Below are positions 25,426 through 34,472 of a DNA stretch of 64,000 nt, piece by piece. Numbering within the stretch: position 1 is the first letter of the stretch; each line of letters starts with the position of its first letter. The stretch spans positions 1 to 64,000 of the forward strand of contig NZ_BAXZ01000017.1 of NCBI RefSeq assembly GCF_000684975.1, in the 5' to 3' direction. The DNA is from Paraburkholderia acidipaludis NBRC 101816. Its GTDB lineage: Bacteria > Pseudomonadota > Gammaproteobacteria > Burkholderiales > Burkholderiaceae. The position numbers and the translations under genes were made by a program. The notes under the pieces were generated by a model. That model saw only the letters and a program-made list of their open reading frames with translations, ran no database searches and was not told the origin of the DNA.

Positions 25426-26379
25426 ATGTCCGATGCCATCCGGCCGACTTCGCGGCCGCCCCGAACCATGCGCAAATCTCTCGACTCCACCGCCGACGGC
25501 TGGCTCTGCGGCCTCGCCGGTGTCCTCATCTTCAGCGGATCGCTGCCGGCCACGCGGGTCGCCGTGCTGGGCCTCGATCCGCTGTTCCTCACCGGCGCGC
25601 GCGCGACCATTGCCGGCGCGCTCGGCATCCTGCTGCTCGCGTTGCTGCGCGCCGCGCGGCCCGAGCGCCGCGAACTCGGCCCGCTCGTCGTGGTGGCGCT
25701 CGGCGTGGTGGTCGGCTTTCCGCTTCTCACCGCGCTCGCGCTGCGTCACGTGAACTCCGCGCACGCCATTGTGTTCGTCGGCCTCCTGCCGCTCGCGACG
25801 GCCCTCTTCGGCGTGCTGCGCGGCGGCGAGCGCCCGCAGCCCGCGTTCTGGATCTTCTCCGGGCTCGGCAGCGCCGCCGTGGTGGCCTTCGCGCTGCGTC
25901 ACGGCGTGGATGCCTCGCCGGTCGGCGACGCGCTCATGCTCGCGGCAATCGTCGTCTGCGGGCTCGGCTATGCCGAAGGCGCGCGCCTCTCGCGCCGGCT
26001 CGGCGGCTGGCAGGTGATCTGCTGGGCGCTCGTGATCTCGCTGCCCGTGATGGCGCCGCTCGCCTTCTGGCTGCGGCCCGCTTCGTTCGCCACCGTCGGC
26101 GCGGCGGCCTGGTGGGGGCTGGCCTACGTGTCGCTGTTCAGCATGCTGATCGGCTTCGTGTTCTGGTATCGCGGGCTCGCGCTCGGCGGCATCGCCGGCG
26201 TCGGGCAGTTGCAACTGCTGCAGCCGTTCTTCGGTTTCCTGCTCGCCGCGCTCGTGCTGCACGAAGCCGTGCCGCCCGCGATGATCGGCGTGACCGCCGT
26301 CGTGATCGCCTGCGTGGCCGGCGCGCGGCGCTTCGGCAGCCTGGCGCCCGCCGCCCGGGCCTCCGCCCCGCGCGCCTGA
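25426..26379 (+). CDS. EamA/DMT-family transporter
   Basis: This inner-membrane protein has about 10 hydrophobic segments arranged as two EamA repeats (first helix WLCGLAGVLIFSGSLPATRV; the second repeat ends LGGIAGVGQLQLLQPFFGFL and LVLHEAVPPAMIGV). DMT proteins export amino acids or other metabolites. The divergent MocR gene and its half-sites suggest a ligand linked to amino acids or pyridoxal phosphate, as inference. The start is either ATG 25426 (317 residues) or ATG 25468 (303); neither has a good ribosome site, and the shorter form gives the usual short leader. Confidence 0.85.
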   Translation: MSDAIRPTSRPPRTMRKSLDSTADGWLCGLAGVLIFSGSLPATRVAVLGLDPLFLTGARATIAGALGILLLALLRAARPERRELGPLVVVALGVVVGFPLLTALALRHVNSAHAIVFVGLLPLATALFGVLRGGERPQPAFWIFSGLGSAAVVAFALRHGVDASPVGDALMLAAIVVCGLGYAEGARLSRRLGGWQVICWALVISLPVMAPLAFWLRPASFATVGAAAWWGLAYVSLFSMLIGFVFWYRGLALGGIAGVGQLQLLQPFFGFLLAALVLHEAVPPAMIGVTAVVIACVAGARRFGSLAPAARASAPRA

Positions 26380-26518
26380 ACCCATGCGTTGCACTGCGCA
26401 CCCGGCGACTGCGCGCCGGTATTTTTGACAAGCTTTCAATCCGCCGCCGTCCGAGGCATAGTGCAAGGCGCTACCGCGCACGCCGCGCTGGCGCCTTCCC
26501 AACCCCGACTCGAGACGC

Positions 26519-27061
26519 ATGAACGCACCCGCCGACGTCCGGCCGCTCCTGCGCGACGCAGCGCCAGGCGACTTCCCCGCGATTGCCGCGATCTATGCGC
26601 ATCACGTCCTGCACGGCGCGGCCTCGTTCGAAGAAACCCCGCCCGACCTCGATGAACTCCTGCGCCGCCATGCGGCCGTGCACGGCCACGGCCTGCCGTG
26701 GATCGTCGCCGAGCTGAACGGCAAGGTGGCCGGCTACAGCTACGCCACGCCCTACCGCCCGCGCGCCGCCTACCGCTATACCGTGGAAGACTCGATCTAC
26801 ATCGACGAGTCGTGCCGCGGTCTCGGACTCGGCCGCACCCTGCTCGAAGCGCTGATCGCGCGCTGCGAAAGCGGCCCCTGGCGGCAGATGATCGCCGTGA
26901 TCGCCGACGCGCGCGGCGGCTCGCTCGCCCTGCATCGAAGCCTCGGTTTCGAGATGGTGGGCACGCTGCACGCCGTCGGTTTCAAGCACAACGAATGGCG
27001 CGACACCACGCTCATGCAGCGCGCGCTCGGCTCCGGCTCCAACACGGTGCCCGCCGCCTGA
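26519..27061 (+). CDS. GNAT N-acetyltransferase, phosphinothricin/methionine-sulfoximine acetyltransferase type
   Basis: This 180-residue enzyme probably acetylates the amino group of a small amino-acid-like substrate using acetyl-CoA. The sequence has the PAT/YncA subfamily pattern: AIAAIYAHHVLHGAASFEE, YATPYRPRAAYRYTVEDSIY, the acetyl-CoA loop CRGLGLGRTLLEALI, LHRSLGFEMVGTLHAVGFK and WRDTTLMQR. Relatives detoxify phosphinothricin or methionine sulfoximine and sulfone; which of these applies is not clear from sequence. It stands alone between EamA and MscS. Confidence 0.88.
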   Translation: MNAPADVRPLLRDAAPGDFPAIAAIYAHHVLHGAASFEETPPDLDELLRRHAAVHGHGLPWIVAELNGKVAGYSYATPYRPRAAYRYTVEDSIYIDESCRGLGLGRTLLEALIARCESGPWRQMIAVIADARGGSLALHRSLGFEMVGTLHAVGFKHNEWRDTTLMQRALGSGSNTVPAA

Positions 27062-27217
27062 GCAGACAGGCAGCCAGCCGTCACGGGCCGGCTCCGCGCC
27101 CTTAAAATAGTCCGTTCGTCTCGCGCCGGCCGCACGCCGGCGCGCCCAGCCTGAACACGCGCGCGCACGCGGCACCCAAGACCGCGCGAGCGCGCGCCGA
27201 CGACAAAGGACTTCCGC

Positions 27218-28129
27218 ATGCACCCGCTACTCGCCCAGATTCACCCGTCCAACTGGAGCTTCCTGTGGGACGCGCTCACCTCGTTCGCGATGCGGCTCGT
27301 CGCGGCGCTGGCCATCCTGTGGATCGGCTGGTGGCTCGCGCGCAGCATCGGCCGCTGGCTTTCCGGGCAGGGCAGCATCGACGCGACGCTGCGTCCCATC
27401 GTCCGCGATTCGGCCAAGTGGGGCGTGCGCATCATCGCGCTGATCGGCGCGCTGTCGCAGCTGGGCATCCAGACCGCGAGCATCGTCGCCGTGCTCGGCG
27501 CCGCGGGCCTCGCCATCGGCCTCGCGCTGCAAGGTACGCTGCAGAACATTGCCGCCGGCATCATGCTGTTGCTGCTGCGCCCCTTCAAGGTGGGCGACTA
27601 TATCGACGGCGGCGCGGGCGTGAGCGTGGCCGGCACCGTGGAGGAGGTCAACCTCTTCACGACGCGCCTCAAGAAGCCGGACGGCATCTGCGAATACGTG
27701 CCGAACAGCGCGCTCTGGAGCAACTCGATCCGCAACTACAGCCGCAATCCCACGCGCCGCCTCGACCTCGAGGTGGAAGTCTCGGTGCGCGACGACGTGA
27801 ACCGCGCCATCGAGGTGCTGCGCGAGCTCGCCGACGCCGACCCGCGCGCGCTGCGCGAGCCCGCGCCGCAGGTGATGGTGAGCCGCTTCGACGACAGCAC
27901 GGCGGTGCTCAACATCCGCGTCTGGGCCAATACCGACGTGTTCTGGGACCTGCGCTGGGATCTCTCGCGCAAGGTGCGCCAGGCGCTCAACGACGCGCAG
28001 TGCTCGCTGCCGCTGCGCACGCGCGAGCTGCATATCGTGCAGACGCCGCAAGCCGAACAGGCCCAATCGCAGGCCCAACCGCAAGTCCCGCCTCAGGCCC
28101 AGCAACCCGTCCAACAGCGGGCCCAGTGA
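27218..28129 (+). CDS. mscS: Small-conductance mechanosensitive channel (MscS family)
   Basis: This 303-residue inner-membrane channel opens under hypo-osmotic stress. The pore helix is visible as SIVAVLGAAGLAIGLALQGT followed by LQNIAAGIMLLLLRPFKVGD, the most conserved MscS stretch, with two preceding helices. The cytoplasmic beta domain follows (VEEVNLFTTRLKKPDG, VPNSALWSNSIRNYS). The last 30 residues are a Gln/Ala/Pro repeat tail (AQSQAQPQVPPQAQQPVQ) that is not part of the family core. It shares the TGATG junction with the potassium channel gene at 28129, so an osmotic-response pair is likely. Confidence 0.9.
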   Translation: MHPLLAQIHPSNWSFLWDALTSFAMRLVAALAILWIGWWLARSIGRWLSGQGSIDATLRPIVRDSAKWGVRIIALIGALSQLGIQTASIVAVLGAAGLAIGLALQGTLQNIAAGIMLLLLRPFKVGDYIDGGAGVSVAGTVEEVNLFTTRLKKPDGICEYVPNSALWSNSIRNYSRNPTRRLDLEVEVSVRDDVNRAIEVLRELADADPRALREPAPQVMVSRFDDSTAVLNIRVWANTDVFWDLRWDLSRKVRQALNDAQCSLPLRTRELHIVQTPQAEQAQSQAQPQVPPQAQQPVQQRAQ

Positions 28130-29328
28130 TGCTGAGCGCACTCCTGCGCCGCCTGCGCGGCTTCGCCACGCGCATCGTGCCGCATGGTTATCTGGCCTTG
28201 CTGCTCGTGGTGGATGGTCTCATGCTGCTGCGCCCGGTCGCCGAAAAGGCCTTGCGGCATGCGCGCGGCAACTGGTTCCAGGACTGGATCACGCTCATCG
28301 ATGCATTCGGCCTGCTCGCGCTGCCGCAAGTCGTGGTCGCCACGGGCCTCACGATCATGGCGATCGGCATCGCCTTGCGCGCGCGCGTGGCCTGGGTGCT
28401 CTCGCTGCTGCTGCTCGCCGCCGCGGGCATCATCAGCATGTGGGGCGACTATCGCAGCGAGCCGCTCTTCGCCTTCACGGCGCTGCTGGCCGCCGCCCTG
28501 CTGTATTACTGGCGGCGCTTCGACCGCACGAGCCTCGCCGCCAGCTCATTGTTCGCCATCCTGAGCATTGGCTCGTTGCTGATCTACGCGGTGTTCGGCG
28601 CGCTTTATCTCGGCCCGGACTTCGATCCGCCCATCCAGAACCTCGTCACGGCGTTCTACTTCGCGATCGTCTCCATGTCCACGGTCGGCTACGGCGATAT
28701 CGTGCCGCACTCGGATACCGCGCGGCTCTTCACGGCCTCGGTGATCGTGCTGGGCATCACCGTGTTCGCAACGTCGATCAGCGCCGTGGTGGGGCCCGTG
28801 ATAGGCGGCAAGCTGAAACATATCGTGAAGGGAGGGATTTCCAACGTGACCCGCAAGAACCATTACCTGATCGTCGGCGCCTCGCCGCTCGCGCACAACG
28901 TCTACGCAGGCCTGAAAAAGCGCGGCTACGCGGTCACGGTGATCGTGGCGCCGAACACGCCGCACACCTATCCCGCGAACGCCGATATCGTGGTGGGCGA
29001 CCCGAGCGACACGGCGACGCTGCACAGCGCGAGCGCGGAAACGGCGCTCGCCGTGCTGGCCCTGCGCCTCGACGACGCCGAGAACGCCTTCGTGATTCTC
29101 GCGATCAAGGAGCTGGCGCCGAAGGTGCGCACCGTCGCGCTGGTGAACGACAGCCGCAATCTGCAGCGGCTACGGCTGCTGCAGCCCGACATGGTGTTCT
29201 CGCCGCAATTGCTCGCGGGCGAGCTGCTCGCCCGCACGCTCAACAACGAAACCATCGACAACGACCTGATCTCGCACCTGCTGTTCGGCAAGGAGCATGC
29301 CGATGGGGCCGCGGCGCCGCCGGCCTGA
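28129..29328 (+). CDS. kch: Kch-type voltage-gated potassium channel
   Basis: This 399-residue channel closely follows E. coli Kch in layout: several N-terminal membrane helices, the selectivity filter STVGYGDIVP, ITVFATSISAVVGPVI in the last helix, then a cytoplasmic RCK/TrkA-N domain (NHYLIVGASPLAHNVYAGLK, VVGDPSDTATL, FVILAIKELAPKVRTVALV, MVFSPQLLAGELLARTLN). The start ATG at 28129 overlaps the MscS stop as TGATG, so the two are translated together. The role is potassium flux under changing turgor; the ligand of the RCK domain is not evident. Confidence 0.9.
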   Translation: MLSALLRRLRGFATRIVPHGYLALLLVVDGLMLLRPVAEKALRHARGNWFQDWITLIDAFGLLALPQVVVATGLTIMAIGIALRARVAWVLSLLLLAAAGIISMWGDYRSEPLFAFTALLAAALLYYWRRFDRTSLAASSLFAILSIGSLLIYAVFGALYLGPDFDPPIQNLVTAFYFAIVSMSTVGYGDIVPHSDTARLFTASVIVLGITVFATSISAVVGPVIGGKLKHIVKGGISNVTRKNHYLIVGASPLAHNVYAGLKKRGYAVTVIVAPNTPHTYPANADIVVGDPSDTATLHSASAETALAVLALRLDDAENAFVILAIKELAPKVRTVALVNDSRNLQRLRLLQPDMVFSPQLLAGELLARTLNNETIDNDLISHLLFGKEHADGAAAPPA

Positions 29329-29511
29329 GGGCGCGTAGTTCCGTGCCGGGTTCTGTGCCGGGTTGCGCCCGCAAATAGCGACTATCACGCGCGCGCGTGC
29401 GCAAAAGGCCCCGTATGACCTATGCTCCACGCTCGACCCGATCCGCGCGGGTGCCCGCGCCCGCGCGCTCCGCGTTCGTCCGCTGTCATTGTTCGCACCG
29501 TTCTCATCCGC

Positions 29512-30531
29512 ATGTCCATCCGAGCGCAAGCCCACGGCGAAAGCGCCGCGCTCCGTACCCTGTTGCGCAGCGTCGGCCAGATCGTCCTGCAACGCCACGC
29601 CGGCACCGGCGCGTGCCTGCTCGCGGCGCTCGCCCTCTGCGACCTGCGGCTCGCGTGCGCCGCGCTGATCGGCGCGACGACGGCCAATGTCTGCGCCGTG
29701 CTGGCGGGCCACCCCGACGCCGCGATCCGCGACGGCCTCGCCGGTTTCAACGGCGCGCTCGCCGGCCTGGCGGCATGCAGCTTGATCGGCGACGCAGCCA
29801 CGGCAATCGCCGCCGCGCTGCTCGCCGCCGCGGCCGCCGGCTGGCTCGGCGCGCCGCTCGGGCGGCGGCTCGCGCGCGCGGGCCTCTCCGTCTACTCGAC
29901 ACCCTGCCTCGTCGCCACGTGGGCCTGGCTCGCGCTGCGCGCGGGCGCCCCATCCGCACCGCCCGCGCCGGTGCACGCCTTCGCCACCCTGTTCGCGGCG
30001 GACGGCGCCGTGCCGCATTCCACGGGACTCGCCCTGCGCGCCCTTGGCGGCGTCCTCAGCGGCGTCGCGCAAAGCGAATTCGCGTCCGGCGCGCCCGCCG
30101 GCCTCCTCGTGCTGGCGGGCATCGCGCTCTCGTCGCGACGGGCCGCCGGCTTCGCGCTCGCCGGCGCGGCGCTCGCGAGCGCCGTCGAGCTGGCATGCGG
30201 CGCGGCGCCCGCCGACTTCGACGCGGGCCTCGCGGGCTTCAACGGCGCGCTGGCCGCGCTCGCCACGCTGACGCTCGGCACGCGCGCCGCATTCTGTGCG
30301 ACGATGTTCGCCGCGGTGCTGCATCTGGCCGCCGTGCGCTGCGGCCTGCCCGCGATGACCGCGCCGTTCGTGCTGGCGAGCTGGTGCGCTCACGGCACAG
30401 CACGGGCGCTGAACCGCAAGGACGGCGCGGGCGGGGCCGCGCGACCGGCCGCACCGGCAACGCAGGACGCCGGCCCCACATCCGCGCACGACAATGACGC
30501 CACGCGCGCCGCCCCTTCCGTAGCCCGCTGA
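29512..30531 (+). CDS. Urea transporter family protein
   Basis: This 339-residue membrane protein is made of two homologous halves, each with the urea-transporter signature: GLAGFNGALAGLAA in the first and GLAGFNGALAALAT in the second, each next to the selectivity-pore helices. UT proteins form urea channels. It is very rich in alanine, with a soluble Ala/Pro tail after residue 310. ATG 29512 starts just before the first helix; the frame upstream is non-coding. No urease genes are present in the window, so the supply or use of urea must be coded elsewhere. GC is like its neighbours. Confidence 0.8.
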   Translation: MSIRAQAHGESAALRTLLRSVGQIVLQRHAGTGACLLAALALCDLRLACAALIGATTANVCAVLAGHPDAAIRDGLAGFNGALAGLAACSLIGDAATAIAAALLAAAAAGWLGAPLGRRLARAGLSVYSTPCLVATWAWLALRAGAPSAPPAPVHAFATLFAADGAVPHSTGLALRALGGVLSGVAQSEFASGAPAGLLVLAGIALSSRRAAGFALAGAALASAVELACGAAPADFDAGLAGFNGALAALATLTLGTRAAFCATMFAAVLHLAAVRCGLPAMTAPFVLASWCAHGTARALNRKDGAGGAARPAAPATQDAGPTSAHDNDATRAAPSVAR

Positions 30532-30562
30532 ATCTTCGCCGCGCCCCCGGCAAGGAGCCACC

Positions 30563-31339
30563 ATGTCATTCGCCCACCGCCCCACGAGCACGACCGCCGA
30601 GACCGGCCCGCGCTCCGCCGCCGAGCAGCAGTTGCGCATCGATCTGGCCGCGGCCTACCGGCTCATCGCGCTCAACGGCTGGGACGACCTCATCTACACG
30701 CACGTCTCCGCCGCGATTCCCGGCGAACCGGGCCGCTTCCTGATCAACCCGTTCGGCCTCGCCTTCGACGAAGTCTGCGCGTCGAACCTCGTGAAGATCG
30801 ACACGGAAGGCCGCATCGTCGGCCCGAGCGACCATCCCGTGAACGCCACGGGCTTCGCCCTGCACGCCGCCGTCCACCTCGCGCGGCCCGACGCGGTCTG
30901 CGTCATGCATCTGCACAACACGGCGGGCATTGCCGTCTCGATCCAGCGCGGCGGCTTGCTGCCCGCCTCGCAACATGCGCTGCGCTTCTACGGCCAGCTC
31001 GCATGGCATGACTACGAAGGCCTCGCGTTCACGCCGGCCGAAGGCGCACGGCTGACGGCGAGCCTCGGCGACCGCCCCGCGATGCTGCTGCGCAACCACG
31101 GCACGCTCACCACGGGCCGCACGGTCGCCGAGGCCTACGTGCTCATGGCCACCTTGATCAAGGCCTGCGAGATCCAGCTTCAGGCCCAGGCGGGCGGTGA
31201 GCCGCTGGTATTGCCCGCGCCCGAAGTGGCGGCGCGCACGGCCGAGCAGCTCTACGACGGCGGCGCGATCGAAGGCGAGCTCGAATGGCCCGCGCTGCTG
31301 CGCAAGCTCGACCGCCTCGACGCGTCGTACCGGAACTGA
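30563..31339 (+). CDS. Class II aldolase/adducin-domain protein
   Basis: This 258-residue protein shows the class II aldolase fold: NGWDDLIYTHVSAAIPG, FLINPFGLAFDEVCASNLVK, the zinc-binding histidine pair in VMHLHNTAG and a third histidine in RNHGTLTTGRTV. Relatives include sugar-phosphate aldolases, but this adducin-like branch mostly lacks an assigned reaction. It has a weak AAGGAG-type ribosome site before ATG 30563. A 4-oxalocrotonate tautomerase gene begins 33 bases downstream, so the two may share a catabolic step on a keto or enol acid, as inference. Confidence 0.82.
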   Translation: MSFAHRPTSTTAETGPRSAAEQQLRIDLAAAYRLIALNGWDDLIYTHVSAAIPGEPGRFLINPFGLAFDEVCASNLVKIDTEGRIVGPSDHPVNATGFALHAAVHLARPDAVCVMHLHNTAGIAVSIQRGGLLPASQHALRFYGQLAWHDYEGLAFTPAEGARLTASLGDRPAMLLRNHGTLTTGRTVAEAYVLMATLIKACEIQLQAQAGGEPLVLPAPEVAARTAEQLYDGGAIEGELEWPALLRKLDRLDASYRN

Positions 31340-31372
31340 ACCATCCCACCCTGCCTTACACGGAGACAACTC

Positions 31373-31561
31373 ATGCCGACTTTCCATATCGAACTGTTCG
31401 AAGGCCGCACCGTCGAAAAGAAACGCGAGCTGGCCGCCGCGCTCACGGAAACCACCTGCCAGGTGCTGGGCTGCGACCCGCAGAGCGTCGACATTCTGTT
31501 CGTCGACGTCAAGCCCGCGGACTGGGCAACGGGCGGCAAGCTCTGGAGCGATCCGCGCTGA
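31373..31561 (+). CDS. 4-oxalocrotonate tautomerase-family enzyme
   Basis: This is a 62-residue protein, the full length for the family, beginning MPTFHIELFEGRTVEKKREL. The proline after the initiator Met is the catalytic base of the family. The rest (TETTCQVLGCDPQSVDILFV) fits the beta-alpha-beta fold that forms hexamers. It isomerises enol to keto forms of small acids. It is 33 bases downstream of the aldolase gene and probably in the same operon. A 9-bp stem hairpin lies about 65 bases beyond its stop. Confidence 0.85.
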   Translation: MPTFHIELFEGRTVEKKRELAAALTETTCQVLGCDPQSVDILFVDVKPADWATGGKLWSDPR

Positions 31562-31625
31562 GCGCGGCAAGCGCGCGTCCCGGCGCCGTAATCTTCCTGG
31601 CATTCCTGATTACCCTTGCGTGCCG

Positions 31626-31653
31626 CCGTCCCGGCCGTCGCGGTCCGGGACGG
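31626..31653 (+). terminator. GC-rich hairpin, possible terminator without U-tract
   Basis: CCGTCCCGG (31626-31634) pairs with CCGGGACGG (31645-31653) across a 10-base loop. What follows is TCCCCTCC rather than a T run, so intrinsic termination is doubtful; the hairpin may instead protect the 3' end of the aldolase-tautomerase mRNA. Confidence 0.4.
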
Positions 31654-31788
31654 TCCCCTCCAGATCCCCACCTCATCTCTACACGTTGCGCACCTGGTCA
31701 GGTTGACGCACCCATGCCGCAGCGCGGTGTATTGACGCAGATCTACAGGCCGCACGTCTGATCAGACGCCCCCGCGTTTGCATCATTG

Positions 31789-31802
31789 TTGATTTGCATC
31801 AA
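31789..31802. promoter_or_regulatory. FNR/ANR box upstream of cioAB
   Basis: TTGATTTGCATCAA is a perfect match to the CRP/FNR-type anaerobic box (TTGAT-N4-ATCAA). It lies 181 bases upstream of the cioA start and is the only such site noticed in the window. In Pseudomonas, cioAB is repressed by ANR at low oxygen; the site suggests control by an FNR-like protein here too, with the sign of the effect unknown. Confidence 0.75.
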
Positions 31803-31983
31803 CGCGTTATCGGACGATCTCGTCATCGGTTAATTGCGATGTGCGACATGCTGGCGCACATCGCGGCGCAGCAAAACCGCCTGCGTTCCCCTACGCTTAC
31901 GCTCATCCGCACGAGCCGCAGCCGGCCTTTCCGGCGCGACGATCGAGCGGACCCATTCCGGCAAGCAAGCATCAGGCACGCAC

Positions 31984-33417
31984 ATGGACACCTCGCTCTC
32001 GGCCTTCGACCTGGCCCGGCTGCAATTCGCCTTCACCGTTTCCTTCCACATCGTCTTTCCCGCGCTCAGCATCGGCCTCGCGAGCTTCATCGCCGTGCTC
32101 GAAGGCTGCTGGCTCAAGACCGGCAAGTCGTACTACAAGGATCTTTGCCTGTTCTGGTCGAAGATCTTCGCGGTCGCCTTCGGCATGGGCGTGGTCTCCG
32201 GCGTCGTCATGAGCTACGAGTTCGGCACCAACTGGGCCGGCTTCTCGTCGTTCGCCGGGCCCATCACCGGCCCGCTCCTCATGTACGAGGTCATGACCGC
32301 GTTCTTCCTCGAAGCGGGCTTCCTCGGCATCATGCTGTTCGGCTGGAACCGCGTGAGCCCGCGCGCGCACTTCGGCGCGACGCTCATGGTCGCCATCGGC
32401 ACGCTCATCTCCACGTTCTGGATCCTCGCCTCCAACAGCTGGATGCAGACGCCCCAGGGCTTCGAAGTCGTGAACGGCCATGTCGTGCCCACCGACTGGT
32501 TCAAGGTCATCTTCAATCCGTCGTTCCCGTACCGCCTCGCGCACATGGCCATCGCGGCCTTCCTCGTGGCCGCGCTCGTCGTGGCCGCCACCGGCGCGTG
32601 GCATCTGCTCAAGCGGCGGCGCGACCCCGCCGTCAAGACGATGTTCTCGATGGCGCTCGGCCTTCTGCTCGTGCTGGCCCCCGTGCAGGCTTTCGTCGGC
32701 GACCAGCACGGCCTGAACACGCGCGAATACCAGCCCGCCAAGATCGCCGCCATCGAGGGCCTGTGGGACACCGAACAGGGCGGCACCGCGCTCAATCTCT
32801 TCGGCATTCCCGACATGCAGGCCGAAACCACGCGCTACGCCGTGTCGGTCCCGCACCTCGGCAGCCTGATCCTCACGCATAGCTGGGACGGCGAGATTCG
32901 CGGCCTGAAGTCGTTCCCGCCCGACCAGCGCCCCAACTCCACGCTCATTTTCTGGACCTTCCGCGTGATGGTGGGCCTGGGACTCCTGATGATCGTGCTG
33001 GGCGTGGCCGGTTGGGTCCAGCGCCGGCGCGGCCGGCTCTATGAATCGCGCGGGTTCCAGCGCTTCGCGCTGGCGATGGGGCCCACGGGCTTCATCACGC
33101 TGCTCGCCGGCTGGATCACCACCGAAGCCGGCCGCCAGCCCTGGGTCGTGTACGGCGTGATGCGCACGTCGCAAGCGGTGTCGCCGCTCACGACGCAGCA
33201 GGTGAGCGTTTCGCTGATGGCCTTCGTGGTCGTGTACTTCCTCGTGTTCGGCACCGGCATCTACTACATGCTGAAGCTGATCCGCAAGGGTCCTGCACTG
33301 CCGGGTCATTCCGAAGATGGCGCGCGCCCCGCCGCCCTGCCCGGAAGCCCGGCAACGCAGACCGCGCAAACCGCGCGCCGTCCGCTCTCGGCCGCCGATC
33401 AACTGATCGACGCCTGA
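31984..33417 (+). CDS. cioA: Cyanide-insensitive bd-type quinol oxidase, subunit I
   Basis: This 477-residue inner-membrane protein carries the haems and the quinol site of a bd-type terminal oxidase (quinol plus oxygen to water). It has the haem b595 histidine near the N-terminus (FAFTVSFHIVFPALSIG), GFLGIMLFGWNRVSP, and GRQPWVVYGVMRTSQAVSP, all hallmark CydA/CioA segments. The Q-loop region between about residues 240 and 310 is short, the feature that separates the cyanide-insensitive (CioA) branch. ATG 31984 starts the conserved N-terminus; the earlier open frame is non-coding. It begins an operon with cioB and a small DUF2474 gene. Confidence 0.93.
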   Translation: MDTSLSAFDLARLQFAFTVSFHIVFPALSIGLASFIAVLEGCWLKTGKSYYKDLCLFWSKIFAVAFGMGVVSGVVMSYEFGTNWAGFSSFAGPITGPLLMYEVMTAFFLEAGFLGIMLFGWNRVSPRAHFGATLMVAIGTLISTFWILASNSWMQTPQGFEVVNGHVVPTDWFKVIFNPSFPYRLAHMAIAAFLVAALVVAATGAWHLLKRRRDPAVKTMFSMALGLLLVLAPVQAFVGDQHGLNTREYQPAKIAAIEGLWDTEQGGTALNLFGIPDMQAETTRYAVSVPHLGSLILTHSWDGEIRGLKSFPPDQRPNSTLIFWTFRVMVGLGLLMIVLGVAGWVQRRRGRLYESRGFQRFALAMGPTGFITLLAGWITTEAGRQPWVVYGVMRTSQAVSPLTTQQVSVSLMAFVVVYFLVFGTGIYYMLKLIRKGPALPGHSEDGARPAALPGSPATQTAQTARRPLSAADQLIDA

Positions 33418-33467
33418 TCCCCTTCCCTCGCTTCGTATCGATAGCCACGCAAAAGAGGCAAGCAAAA

Positions 33468-34472
33468 ATGGATGTCACCGTCATCTGGGCTGCGATCATC
33501 GCACTCGGCATCTTCATGTATATCGTGCTGGACGGCTTCGATCTGGGCATCGGCATCGTGTTTCCGCTCTTCCCCGACGAGCACGAGCGCGATCTGATGA
33601 TGGACACCGTCGCCCCCGTCTGGGACGGCAACGAAACCTGGCTCGTGCTCGGGGGCGCCGCGCTCTTCGCCGTCTTTCCGGTGGTATACGCCACCGTGCT
33701 CTCCGCGCTCTATCTGCCGCTCGTGTTCATGCTCGCATGCCTGATCTTCCGCGGCGTGTCGTTCGAGATTCGCGCGAAGGCCAACCGCACGAAGCACCTG
33801 TGGGATCTCGCCTTCATCGGCGGATCGGCGGGCGCCGCGTTCTTCCAGGGCATCGCGCTCGGTGCGTTCCTGCAGGGCATTCCGGTCGAGGGCGGCCATT
33901 TCGCCGGCGACGCCTTCGGCTGGCTCACGCCGTTCAGCCTGCTCACGGGGTTCGGGCTCGTCGCGACCTACGCGCTGCTCGGCAGTTGCTGGCTCGTCGC
34001 CAAGACCGAGGGCGATCTGCAGCGCCGCCTGCACCGGCTCGTGTGGCCGCTCACGATGGTCCTGCTCGTGTTCATCGCGCTCGTGAGCGTCTGGACGCCG
34101 CTGCAGGACGCCAGCATCGCCTCGCGCTGGTTCGACTCGCGGCTCTTCTGGCGTCTCGCCCCGGTGCCGCTGCTCGTGCTGGCCTGCGCGTACTGGATGC
34201 ATCGCGCCGTGCGGGCGCGCCATCACAACACGCCGTTCATCGCGGCGCTCGGCCTCGTGGGGCTCGGCTATCTCGGGCTGCTCGTGAGCCTGTGGCCCTA
34301 CGCGATTCCGCAGAGCCTCACGCTTTGGGAAGCGGCCGCGCCGCGTTCGAGCCAGATGTTCACGCTCGTCGGCGCGGCGGTGATACTCCCCGTCATTCTG
34401 GCGTACACGACGATGGGCTACTGGGTCTTCCGCGGCAAGGTGCGTCATGGCGACACCCATCACTATCACTAA
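33468..34472 (+). CDS. cioB: Cyanide-insensitive bd-type quinol oxidase, subunit II
   Basis: This 334-residue CydB-family membrane subunit holds the second half of the oxidase without haem. It starts VTVIWAAIIALGIFMYIVLD with the conserved GFDLGIGIVFPL, then WDGNETWLVLGGAALFAVFP and LYLPLVFMLACLIFRGVSFE, all standard for the family. It follows cioA after 50 bases with AAGAGG upstream of ATG 33468. Its 3' end overlaps the small DUF2474 gene by 26 bases. Confidence 0.93.
   Translation: MDVTVIWAAIIALGIFMYIVLDGFDLGIGIVFPLFPDEHERDLMMDTVAPVWDGNETWLVLGGAALFAVFPVVYATVLSALYLPLVFMLACLIFRGVSFEIRAKANRTKHLWDLAFIGGSAGAAFFQGIALGAFLQGIPVEGGHFAGDAFGWLTPFSLLTGFGLVATYALLGSCWLVAKTEGDLQRRLHRLVWPLTMVLLVFIALVSVWTPLQDASIASRWFDSRLFWRLAPVPLLVLACAYWMHRAVRARHHNTPFIAALGLVGLGYLGLLVSLWPYAIPQSLTLWEAAAPRSSQMFTLVGAAVILPVILAYTTMGYWVFRGKVRHGDTHHYH

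Larger units (their letters stand above)
31562..31983. other. Intergenic region between tautomerase and cioA (422 bases)
   Basis: No gene was found. It contains a GC-rich hairpin (31626-31653) that may end the upstream operon and a consensus FNR/ANR box (31789-31802). The remaining bases show no clear reading frame with a ribosome site. Confidence 0.6.

Noticed and set aside
31626..31653. GC-rich hairpin considered as a standard intrinsic terminator
   Set aside because: There is no T-run after the stem; kept only as a possible 3' structure.
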